The position numbers were made by a program, and so were the translations under genes. DNA of 64,000 nt from Casuarina equisetifolia (lineage: Eukaryota > Streptophyta > Magnoliopsida > Fagales > Casuarinaceae), in assembly GCA_028551475.1 (NCBI GenBank), contig CM052355.1:12959023-13023022 (forward strand), written 5' to 3'. Within the stretch, counting starts at the first letter, position 1. Every line of letters starts with the position of its first letter. This document shows positions 35,353 through 45,990 of the stretch, in pieces. The notes beneath the pieces were generated by a model. It did not search any database. It had not been told where the DNA came from and was given only the letters and a program-made list of their open reading frames with translations.

Positions 35353-36476
35353 TCACATGACAATGCATCCTGATGTGTTCTCGTCGCTGAAGTAATCACC
35401 GCGCACGTAGCAAGGTCTGTATCCGCCGCAGCCGCAGCCACAACCATAGCTATCATACACGGGCCTCCCGTAGAAGCTAGGATATGGGGGTGGGTACCCC
35501 TGGAAGCACGGTCCACCAGGCCGACCCTCGTAACATGGTCCGCAGCACACACCCAGAGGGTAAGCAGGCACACACGCCGGCGGGGCCGGGGGCGCGGGCT
35601 TAGGCTCCGGGGGAGGAGCAGGCTTCTCAGGCTGTGGCTTGGGCTTCTCTGGCTCCTTCGGCTTCTCAGGCTGTGGCTTGGGCTTCTCTGGTTCCTTCGG
35701 CTTCTCAGGCGCAGGCTTGGGCTTCTCTGGCTCCTTCGGCTTCGGCTTCTCTGGCTCCTTCGGCTTTTCAGGCGCAGGCTTCGGCTTCTCAGGCTCCTTG
35801 GGTTTATCCTTGGGCTTCTCCGGCTTGGGGGGCAGTTTGATCTCGATCCCCTTGATGGAGTCGCCACCCTTGCAGATTATCTTCTCCTTAATCTTTTCAG
35901 GAGAGCAGCAAACCACCTTTATCGTCACCGTGTTCTGCTTCTCGTCGTATACCTGGTCTTGTATTTCTCTTGTCCGCAAAATTCAACATCACACAGCAAC
36001 TCAGACTTTTTCTTTTTAGCTTTACTTACCATGTCATTCACACCAAATACACGTACATTCACGTACGTACACAGAAAGACAGAGAAAAGAGAGAGAAAGA
36101 GAGACTCACGAGGGATTTTACACAGAATTTTCTTCACCTTCTTGTAGCAACGACGGCACTTAAGGTCCACCTTCAGCACCATTATCGTCGTAACCTGCAA
36201 TGGTGCGGTGCGCAAATTCAAAAGCCATATCGACCAAAATTGGATAAACACAGATTACAATCCTAAAGAGTGAAAGATATGTAATGATTTGCGGACAAAA
36301 GAAAAAAGGAACCACCCACTGACAGGAAAATTGGGTCTGTGGAACCATTAAGAGCCACAGGAACCCAAAATTAAAACGACATTTGAATGATAAAGCACCA
36401 CACAAGAGAAAAAATTGAAGATTGGATCATGTTACCAAATGGGTATGAAAAAAGCTTCACATACCTTTTCTCCCAT
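35353..36476 (-). CDS. HMA-domain proline-rich isoprenylated protein (HIPP family, copy F)
   Basis: Exons are 36,476-36,465 (MGEK), 36,194-36,110 and 35,966-35,353, giving 236 residues. The HMA domain has MVLKVDLKCRRC, with CxxC at 17/20, then 'QVYDEKQNTVTIKV' and 'CCSPEKIKEKIICKGG'. The linker is a clean tandem repeat of about 13 residues (PEKPKEPEKPKPQ and variants) encoded by a 39-bp minisatellite. The tail has 'GVCCGPCYEGRPGGPC', then 'YGCGCGCGGYRPCY', then 'YFSDENTSGCIVM', ending in the CaaX box CIVM. The splice phase (1 after exon 2) is the same in all five copies and yields Q or E before the I(Q/R) motif. This is the best-preserved MGEK-type copy. Role as in copy E, inferred from the family. 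Confidence 0.9.
35624..35820 (-). repeat. Coding 39-bp minisatellite in HIPP copy F
   Basis: Three near-perfect 39-bp units begin at 35,624, 35,663 and 35,702 (plus-strand start 'ttctcaggc'). A 24-bp partial unit at 35,741 and a degenerate unit from 35,765 follow. All changes are in multiples of three, so the frame is kept. Copy E has a more degenerate array at about 30,130-30,320. Confidence 0.9.
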
Positions 36477-36527
36477 GGCTGCGAGTTCAGATCGATCTCA
36501 ACTGGAGGTCAGAGAGCAGAAACTTGC

Positions 36528-36533
36528 TTATAG
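36528..36533 (-). promoter_or_regulatory. Putative TATA box of HIPP copy F
   Basis: TATAAG on the minus strand lies about 53 bases upstream of the start codon. It is the same distance as in copies B and C, although the neighbouring sequence differs. Confidence 0.4.
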
Positions 36534-37318
36534 AGAAACCGGTGGAAGTGTGAAATAGATTGCGACATACGGCGGCAGAGTGTGAGAGATAAAGAAGTCA
36601 CAAAAGCCTGCCTAACAGCCACCTTAAGAGGACGTAAGCATCGCACCATCACAGCCAATGGAGTGCAAAAGCGTTTCTATCTTACGTTGAATTCCATGCT
36701 ATCATAAAAGATTGTCGTCATTGCAAAGGGCAAGGGCATTGTGGCTCATTGATTGCTGCCGCGTATCCAATCTACCGTTTGCATGTGCTGGCTTTGATTG
36801 ACCCATCGCACCTTCCCCCATTAATCAAAGCAAAGATAATATTCCATAAGGTACATCGTTTGGTCGGGTCCAAGTTGGGCCACGCACCCTCACATGGAGA
36901 CCCTTCACGTGGTACACCCTACGACATGATCTTGATGTGAGGATTAAGTTTGGGTCTCTCTCACCCAATCCCCTGGGCAGTGGCTCAGATTATACCCTGC
37001 CCTACACCGACCCAGTTGCTGTGGCTTGGAGCAGTGAGACTCGTGACGAGAAGTTTCCTCCTCTGCAAGCTTCGGTACTGATAATCATCATCCCTAACAA
37101 ACTCCAATTTTTTGTCACAGTCAGTGGGGCTTCCCTTCCAAAGTAGTACCTCGTCTACATATGCCAAGATTTCAACTGTTATAAGCAAGATCACCGACAA
37201 GCGCCGGCCTCCCAAAAGGGGACTATTCCTAGCGTGATCTTCAACAAGTCTATGTTTAAAATTTCTTGTTCTGAAATTCGACACATACTTCTTTTGGTAT
37301 AAGTTTATTAAAAAAATT

Positions 37319-39772
37319 TAGATTAAACAATGTTCTCAAACATATGAGATTAGTACATAATATATTCTGATAGTGGGACTAGTACGTCTTGTGCCTATGA
37401 CATATGTGGACAAGAGGAGCCGAACTGGGTCGACGGCCTGCTACAACTGTGTGGGCCCAGTTCTGGGCTTGAAAGATCAGGCACAACGTGGAATAGAAAA
37501 TTACGTCAGAGACATGATACTGGGCCAAGACAATACTACTAGTGAGATATAACAATAGTAGGGCCTTCCTGGGGCTTTTGACTTGGAGTGCAAAATCTTT
37601 AGGTTGCTCTCTTTCTTTACATGACTTAGAAGTTCAGGTAGGCGAATCAAGACCAGGTATGTGTTTTATTTGCTCATCTAATCTTTGGTAGCTATATGAA
37701 CATATTAAATAAAATAGAAGAGCTGCATACACATATGGCTAACATTTAGAGTGGAAAATCTCTGAAAAAGAAGATCTTTTTTTTTTTTTCCTTGATTTTA
37801 CTTGTGTTGTTGCACATAAGAGATTTAATACAGGTGGACCTTTTCTTCATAATCTTATGTCAATCAATTCAACTCAACCCAAAAACATTCAGTCACAAAT
37901 GTGGCATTCAATCAACAGCTTAATGGTCCAATGGATTATATTTTAGTGGCACCCAAATGAATGATGGGAGGTCAAATTTATCCTAACCCTAAAAGTAAGC
38001 ATGCAACCAAAATCTGTAACTTCAGATAGGTAGGGTTTGGTTGGCTGCGAGCCTTCCATCTAACCGTCAATGGGGGAGGACGGGTGGGAAATAAGTTCCA
38101 CTTCTGCATACGCGAATGCATTCTTTCCTTTTCGGCTCACCCCTACGCGCCTCCTCCGGGGACCATCGTTGAGATAATTTGGAGTTTTGTGGAATTGTCC
38201 ATCCCTCATGGCTTTTGCTTTCCCTGCGTCATAATCAGCTTTTAATCTCGTAGAAAGTTTTGCCCGAATCTTTTCGTCGTCCTTTTATCTTTGTTTGTAT
38301 ACAGTAACGGATTCTCTCAAAACGATCTCTATTCTCCTCTCTGCAAGTCTGAACTATTTCATGCGTTTTTGTTTCTGCAGTGGTTTCAAGCAACGCTTGA
38401 AAGGAGTTCCACTTTCAAATAAACAACATTAAGGTCGTCTTCTCTTTCTTTATGAGCTTCCGCTTGTTCTTTAGATTTCACATAAAAGCACTTTTGGTTT
38501 GAAAACAGAAATGGGATTAGGCTTCTGGACTTCAAACAAAGATAATACATTCAGATACAGTTTTTAAGTATCACATGCATAAACACTTGAATCAGATCGT
38601 GGCTTCTTCTTCTTTTTCTAATATTAAATATTTGCTCTCATTTGATGCATACACTTTCGTTTACTCTTCGGGATTCTTGAGATTGCTTTCAACTTGTCTC
38701 TTTAAGGAGAGAACCCAAGCACCTTTTCCTTTTTCTCCTTTTCGTATACCACTTCAACTTCATTGGGGACTAGCCGATGATAACGTTTATCATCACTTTT
38801 ATCATCCAACGAGTGGGTCCACGCCGATTCCCCCTTACTTTCTCCATAGATACCGATAGCCTTCCTGGCCGACCATGCTTCGGGTTCTTGTGTGCTTGAT
38901 CATCATCACCGTGGCTTGGAATCCCAAGCCGTGGGCTCCATCGCATGAATTGCTAACATATTCCCCAGTGACTGGCATTGAATTTCCACCTCCTTGAAAT
39001 GGATTTTTCAATCATACACAACACAAGACGTTGATAAAGGACCTAGATTTTCGCTGGTCACATTAACATCATTTTCCATGCCGGACGTTGTTTTCCTTTC
39101 AGTCATCCATACCCGTGATTTCGCAGGATGGGTTATGCAGATCCCTTACCCAATAAAAAAGGTTATTACCATATGTTGGTGATGATTAAAACAAGGATTT
39201 CGAGCTCGTAGGTTGAGCTCCATCATTTTTAAAGGCAGTTTATGTCATGACTAAAGATTATATTATGTAGACAGAGCAGTTTGGTTTTGACCAGACTAGG
39301 CTTTCATGCCTTGTCTCATTTAAAATTAATCTTATCATGATCCTTTTGGACTTTCTGTCACCTCTTTTTGGTGGATATCCTTAACTTGATCCTAAAGTAT
39401 GCACCCAAAGTGACCAAGCCATTCACGTTAATCAACAAAAGTATGGTATCACAAAGCTTTTGCGACAAGTTTGGACTTTTGATCGGCCATCACACCCTGA
39501 TCTTCGGGTTAATCTCTGATGGAGGATGGAAATACATCGGTCGACATTGTGTGGAGGAACTATTTGACATATTTGTCCCATTCTTTTAATGGGTACAGTA
39601 CTGGGGTATAGCATGCAAGTCGTTTAGGAGGAAATGAGGGGATTTGACAAGGATCTGAGTCAGCTGTAGGCCATATGTCTAGTGTGCATTGAACGATTCC
39701 ACGTCAAACTTGCAGAATCCCCATGTTACTTAAATGTTCTTCCTCTCCTCCTTTCTGCACACCTTCACAAAG
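37319..39772. other. Intergenic region between the HIPP array and the two-HMA gene
   Basis: The first 230 bases keep weak similarity to the 5' flank of unit D. A T-run is at about 37,778-37,790. Open frames at 38,575-38,859, 38,994-39,182 and 39,368-39,589 have no recognisable domain. A GA microsatellite and the likely 5' leader of the next gene follow. Confidence 0.45.
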
Positions 39773-39812
39773 CGAGAGAAAGAGAGAGTAAAGAGAGAGA
39801 GAGAGAGAGAGG
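39773..39812. repeat. (GA)n microsatellite in the 5' leader region
   Basis: About 16 GA units with small interruptions end some 95 bases before the start codon of the two-HMA gene. GA/CT tracts in this position are common in plant 5' leaders. Confidence 0.8.
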
Positions 39813-39906
39813 GGCGGTGAACCAGTGAAGTATCCACTGCTTGCATAACATATTGCCTTCGTCAATATATTTTCTCAAGCAGACTACTTCGTTGAGCATC
39901 ACAAAG

Positions 39907-42729
39907 ATGGGTGAAGTAAGTTTTTCATGACACCATATTGTTTTATATCCTGTTTGTGTACAGCTTTTTCTATCATAATGCTTTTGAATGAGGATGACTT
40001 AAATTTCTTTGGTTGAGCTTCTTCTTCGTTTGCTCTTTCTGTTGATCTTAAAGTCGAAATGATTTAAGCTTGTGGGCTGCTTTTTTATATTTTGTGCTGA
40101 TGTTGTTTCTGTTATAGTTCGATTCTTTGTGGTTGTGGGTGGAGAGAGGCTTCAAACCTCTGGAGATATATTTGTGAGTGTGTGTATGTGTGTTCACATT
40201 ATTCTCTGTGTTACCGAAGGATGGCAAGGGAGAAGAAAAGAAAGAAGAAAGCAAAGAAGAAAAGAAGGAAGAACAACCCCCGGAGATTGTCTTCAAGGTT
40301 GATATGCACTGTGAGGCATGTGCTAGGAAAGTGGCAAAAGCCTTGAAAGGATTTGAAGGTCATTTCTGGTTACTCATTCCCTTCTAAGCTTGTTTGAGTT
40401 CTCACCTTTTGAGATTAAGAAATGCATACAGAAAGAGATCCTAGTTATTACCTCTAGTAGTGGATACGAGGTAGGTCAAGATCCTAACTAGGGATTTAGC
40501 AAAATCGTTTTAAAGACAATATGTGGTATTTTCTAGTAGCAATCTGGAATAGGTATGAATAGAGCTCAGAAAAAGTATTATACTTTTGACTAGTAAGATT
40601 GCACACATTATAATTAAATAATGTGAAGTTTATATTCTTACCGACCACAGAAAAAAGAGTACCCAAGAAGAGGAATTTGAAATTTATTTTATTTTATTTT
40701 TATTTTCTACAGGAGTGGAGGATGTCACCACAGATGGCAAGGAAAGCAAAGTGATGGTGAAAGGAAAGGCAGCAGACCCTATAAAGCTGTGCGAAAGGCT
40801 ACAAAAGAAAAGTGGGAGAAAAGTGGAGATAATTTCACCTTTGCCAAAGCCCCCTGAGGAGAACAAGGAAGAAAACAAAGAACAGAAGGAGGAGAAAAAG
40901 GAAGAGGTAAATTATTCTGTAGACACAGGATTTCCACACATTATTTACTCTTTTACCATCTATTGTCATGTGGATAGCATTGTTTGATAGGACATGGAAA
41001 GTACAACATGGAAAGGGCTACCCCAGTACAGGTTGTCGGAGAAAAGAACAGTAATTAACATCTTATCAAAACGATTAAAAAGGCCTAAAGTAGCTAACTT
41101 TTGTTAAGAATTGGTTTGGACGGATTATTTAGGTAGGTAAAAATGGTTTTACCTTTATCGACCTGCCTTAGACTCCCTCTTTCACTCTTACCAAATGGAG
41201 AAATTACTGCACCATTATTTTCTCTTTGCATGCCAGTCGGATATGATCCTATCGGTTCCTAACAGTCAAACTTTGACCTAGTAATTAAGCATTAAAAGTT
41301 GGCTATAGTAGTTACACCAAAGAAGGATGCTTACCTTTGGACCATGAACTCCCACCCACTTCAATGTATGATGGAGCCTGTGGGTGCTGTGTTCGTGCTG
41401 ACATGAAAGGAACGAGACAAAGTCGGCAAAGTAACCCAACCAAGCAGGCACATGTTTCAAGGGAGGTAATGAGCCTGTCACAGCCTTTTGACCCCCCGGC
41501 TTCTATACAAGTGCCCAAGTCGATGAACTGAACTCAACAGGGAGTCAGGGGTTCCGCATTGTTTAGTGCGCAGTGAAAATGGTGAACAACCACTAAAAGT
41601 GAAAACCTAGAATAATCTACTTTGGCAACTTTCGTTCTAACTCTTTGAATGCTGGGACTGTTGGGGGGTCATGAGTCAACAACAGCCCCTTTATCATATA
41701 ACCCCAACAGAAAACACAAAGAGGTTATTCATTTTTTGTCTATTTCCTACTGAAGAGGGGAATAAAATCCAGAAGTCTGCCTTGGGTCTTTTAACTTTAT
41801 GTGAATTTGTCTTCATTTGTGACCAAACCGTATTAATGCTTGAATATTACAAGGCATCCCTTTTGTTTACTTATAATAATAGGGGCAGTCAAATTGTATG
41901 TATCTGACCAATTTATTGAATTTCTTCTCAGCCTCCTGCCGTTACAACAGTCGTCCTAAAAATTCGAATGCATTGCGAAGCATGCGCTCAAGGTCTACAG
42001 AAAAAAATACTAAAAGTTCAAGGTACACTCTCTGATCATTCTCCACAATCTAAATTGCTATGTTACGTCACATTGATGACCAAAGTTGAAACCAAATGGG
42101 GAAATATCAAGGTAAGAAAGCCACCTAAATCAGAGGTCTGCTTAGAGAAAATTGCGTAGTATTTAACTCAGTTCACAAGTGTTTTTGAGATTTAGTAATG
42201 AGTAAGCATGTTTCATGGCCTCGCATATTAGTTTGACAACAGTCTTGGTTTGTTTCCATAAGTCCCCTGGGCCTGAGTTCACTCGGAACTTGTGTCCTAT
42301 TTTGTGGACTTCCATACACCTAAAAAGTTGTGTTCCCTTTGGGGACTGAGATGATAAGGTCTGATCAATTCGTTCGTCCAATCATATGCAGGTGTTGAAT
42401 CAGTGAAAACCGACCTTGCTAATGGTCAGGTGGTCGTAAAAGGTGTTGTCGAACCAACGGCATTGGTTGATTATGTGTACAAGACCACCAGAAAGCAAGC
42501 TTCCATAGTGAAGGACGAAGAGAAGAAAGAAGAGCAGAAAGAAGGGGAGAAGAAGGAAGAAAAAGACGGAGAGAAGAAAGATGGTGGAGAAGGCAATGGC
42601 GAAGACGATAATAAGACGGATATCAAACGAAGTGAATATTGGCCATCCAAGTACCTCTTGGAATATGCATACGCATATCCCCCTCAGATTTTCAGTGATG
42701 AGAACCCCAATGCTTGCTCTGTTATGTGA
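39907..42729 (+). CDS. Heavy-metal-associated isoprenylated plant protein with two HMA domains (HIPP7/FP3-like)
   Basis: Five exons are inferred: 39,907-39,915, 40,220-40,358, 40,713-40,906, 41,932-42,022 and 42,392-42,729. All have GT-AG borders and consistent phases, giving 256 residues. HMA domain 1 has VDMHCEACARKV (C34, C37) and domain 2 has IRMHCEACAQGL (C129, C132). Lys/Glu-rich stretches lie before, between and after them. The end reads 'PPQIFSDENPNACSVM', whose CSVM is a farnesylation-type CaaX box, and this closing segment is typical of the HIPP5/6/7 clade. Such proteins bind metals or protein partners and are membrane-anchored. The gene is on the opposite strand to the HIPP array and differs from it in domain number and linker, so it is a different clade and not a recent copy. 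A polyadenylation motif is at 42,799. Confidence 0.92.
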
Positions 42730-42798
42730 ACCGATGTTTTTGCGTTTTTGTAGTTAAGAGCTGCCTGTGCATGTTCTTCATGTGCTTAGATATATGCC

Positions 42799-42804
42799 AA
42801 TAAA
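42799..42804 (+). terminator. Polyadenylation signal of the two-HMA gene
   Basis: A canonical AATAAA lies 70 bases after the stop codon. Confidence 0.55.
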
Positions 42805-42829
42805 ATGTTGGCAAGAGCCACAATCAAGG

Positions 42830-45800
42830 GTGTGTGCCAACGTTGGCACCATATCATAAACTGTCGTCAGTCTTTGAGTCCTTGGATTAGAAGCATGTAT
42901 CTACGGGCTGTAGACATACCTAAAAGCTCGCTGTAATGAGTTACTTTGTCCTAAGTTTTTGTCTCTACAAATTTCGCATATTGAAGTTGTGCTTACCGTT
43001 TTCAGAGTAATCTTAATATCGATAATTTAGTGTACATAGGGCAAAGATCAAGGCATCTTATGTGGATTTGGTATTCTATCCAACTTTTCTCTTATCTTCA
43101 AGAAGCCAAACAAGCTAAATTGGAGGAGAAGCACGGACAACTGCTCAAACGTAAATTATGATCTTGCAGGTTGTAGACAACTCTCTTCAAACTAGCCTCG
43201 GGGTAGCTTGTACATACCTCATTTTGGGGTAGAACTGGCACCAACAGCAAACAGTCCTAGGGGATGAGGCTCTGCAATCCTATTGCAGTGGGATCGCAAA
43301 TTGCGAGCACATACACATGCTTCAGTCATCGGTGTCCAGGTGTTTTTCAGCGTGTTTCCGTGTTCCAGGCACTTGGGACATGGTTTGTGTTGCTGGGCTG
43401 GTCCGAATTACGTGATGATGCCACCAGGATGGGCTTGAATAAAGCTCAAGTCGGTGACCCTATCATGTTTATTTGAACTAAAGGACACTTGATAGTAAGA
43501 CAGTCAAGCGCCTGCACTTCCACTAATGGTGCTTATACTGCAGCCACTCAAAACAAACATTGCCAGATACTGAGGTATAAAACCTGTGGTTGATGGCTCA
43601 TGTAAGAATTCCTTCCCAATGATAGGACATCGCGCATACGCAAACCACTCATCCTAGATGCCTATTGTCCCAATCTCCGTTGCCAAGATCGAGTCGTACT
43701 TTGGGAATTCAACTTCCCCAACAAAAAGTATTTTGTGCAGAGTAGAATCAAGGCGTGGCGTGTGGCCGAAACGCTTCTCAGCTCAATCCGCAGCCTTCGT
43801 GGAGGAGGTCCAATGTACGAGCCATTGGACCACAAGGCCATTGTCGGATTGCACTTAGCCTGAAAGGTAGTTTGGACTTATGGAGCCGAATGGTTAAGTC
43901 ACATTCACTGCAAGCATGGTGGGGTGGTACCACGCTATGATGACTAGTAAAGAATGCGGAACGTTGCACTATTGCGCTGTAGATCTCAATGGTCCTTCAC
44001 TCGGTTCACTACTTGGAAATGGGTGCCCTTCCAAGATTCCTAACCTTTCGGCAACGACGGCAAAAATGCCATTCGACTTGAATTAGACTGTTCCGGTCTG
44101 AATCAGGGTTCACATGTATCATCAGATAAATATAAAACATAGTTCAGTCATACTTCGTTGTATGAACGGGAATGGACTACGTCGACTCTAAACTCTACAT
44201 GTCAAAAATTTTCCATGCACAAACATTATCTCAATCCATAAATATCTTCTTTTTCACCCTCTACTCGCTCTTTCTTCTTTTCTTCCTTTTCCTTTCTTTT
44301 CCGATCTGGAAATGAGATGCTGCTATCACAGAACAGATAGGTACATGGCCATGACAAGACTTCCCATCGGCCTAAAGTCAATCTATGACAAGAAAACTGA
44401 TGTGATGTGCTCCCCGCGTTAGAACTGCAAAACTTTTTGTATCGTGCGTGCTCAGTAGTTCCCGAAGGCCAGAACCGACGATGGAACTGATCTGGCCGGC
44501 GCCAAGTTGGCACTTTGGATGACTGCCATTATTAAGATGCTTTACTCCAAGATATTGCGCCAATGAACATATGATGCTATGGTCAAATCATTGATCATGT
44601 AGTAGCTAGAGAATCTCTCAAATATCAGACTGTCTATCGGATAACACAAACCGAATGTTTTGGAAACCGAAGTTAGGAAACAACATCCTGCACGAACAGT
44701 AATCCATCGGGATGTGACTGACTAATCATCAAATCGGCTTTCAAATGCTTTGTCAGACGGCCTTGTCTGCACAACTTCTAGCCGTTTTGGGGCCCGTGAC
44801 GGTCAAAACCTACCCTTAAAGATCTTTGCAAAGAAGTATAACTAACTATGATATCCGCTTAGCTACCTACCAAAATAAAAATGCACTTCAATTATAATAT
44901 CTAGATGTATTCCATTAAAAGTAATTTATAGTAACTCCCCATTACCACCAGAAGCAACGGCGAAACTAAATTAACAAGGATCTTAAGGGGACTTTTGTCG
45001 TTATTGGTCCTTTTAGTCTGAACAGGTGGTTTGTTTTAGACGTTGATAGGGTGTTATCTTCTAACCTAATGGGAGAGTCTCGTGCTTTTTGTTTCTCCAG
45101 ACTGTTCCAATGGAAAACCAGTTGCAAAGATTTCAGCATTCTCTGACAAGTATTTGCAATCATAGTTGTTTCTTTTTAAGAGCAAATGATGTCCTCCTTT
45201 GAAGGCTGATGACTAGTAATGATTTGCTTAAGAATTTTCAGAGAAAAAGATTGATTTCTTTTCCCACTACAGCGCTGTTTGAATAACGTGTTCAGTGATG
45301 CAGATTCTAGAAAGCTTGGTAGTGATGATCATGCCAGCGCCAAATCTGGTTGGTTTAGCTCTCCCGATATGTCAAACACAAAACCAAGTGAACTTTACCT
45401 TTCTCGAAATGTTAGGAGGAAGCAATCTCCATCTCTGACAAAGGTCTTTGTCCACTAAAATTAGAAGGAACGGAGCTTCCAAAGGCTCACCCAGCCGTTG
45501 GTTGTCAAATTGTTTACTTGATATGCTTTGAGATTCTTCTTCACCATCACAAGTGCCGACTCATGCGCATGCTTGCTGGAGTTGTCAACAATTGAGGTAG
45601 AGATAAGAGTGAAATAAACAACATAGCAAAGGTTTCCGGTTTCGTTACGTGTACAAGATATTCCTCGCGAAGCAATGAAATTATAGATGGTGACAGGAGG
45701 ACCCAGCAAAGACCCACGCCTTTTGTTTGATGTGGTAGATGCAAGGTCCTCCATCTAGACTTTAATTCTTTGTCCTCACCGTCTTGAGTGTCCTCCTTCA

Positions 45801-45990
45801 ATGTGAACTCGGAAAATAAAGATTGATTCAATTCAATTATGGATTTCTGTTTGGAAGGAAAAGGTCTTTTCGGCATCGCAAGTGTGGGGATGACCAATTC
45901 ACCACGCTTCTTGTTCCACTCTTTCTCTTCTTTTTTTTTCCTCTCTTTTTCTCTTTTTCTCTTAGCTTCATGGGGCACACTCCACGTTCT
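42830..45990. other. Gene-poor intergenic region, part 1
   Basis: Open frames up to 143 codons (45,547-45,978, minus) are low-complexity Lys/Glu stretches read from CT-rich DNA and carry no domain. Two similar CT-rich tracts are at about 44,255-44,300 and 45,905-45,965. No RNA gene or known repeat family was recognised. Confidence 0.45.

Larger units (their letters stand above)
34863..37318. repeat. HIPP tandem unit F
   Basis: This is the sister of unit E, about 5-7% different in the 3' flank by hand count and more alike in the exons. The unoccupied site of the short copia fossil is at its left edge. Weaker similarity to the 5' flank of D continues to about 37,550 ('gccgaactgggtcgac'). Confidence 0.85.

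Noticed and set aside
35163-35867. A 234-codon minus-strand frame rich in Ser/Arg, and plus-strand Gly/Ser/Phe-rich frames at 35,634-36,019
   Set aside because: They are other frames of the HIPP copy F linker. The 39-bp repeat is a multiple of three, so several frames stay open without coding.
43264-44000. Several short overlapping frames considered as a gene fragment
   Set aside because: No shared frame, splice pattern or domain could be found on either strand.
45547-45978. 143-codon minus frame
   Set aside because: Its start is a Lys/Glu run read from a CT-rich tract and the remainder has no recognisable domain.
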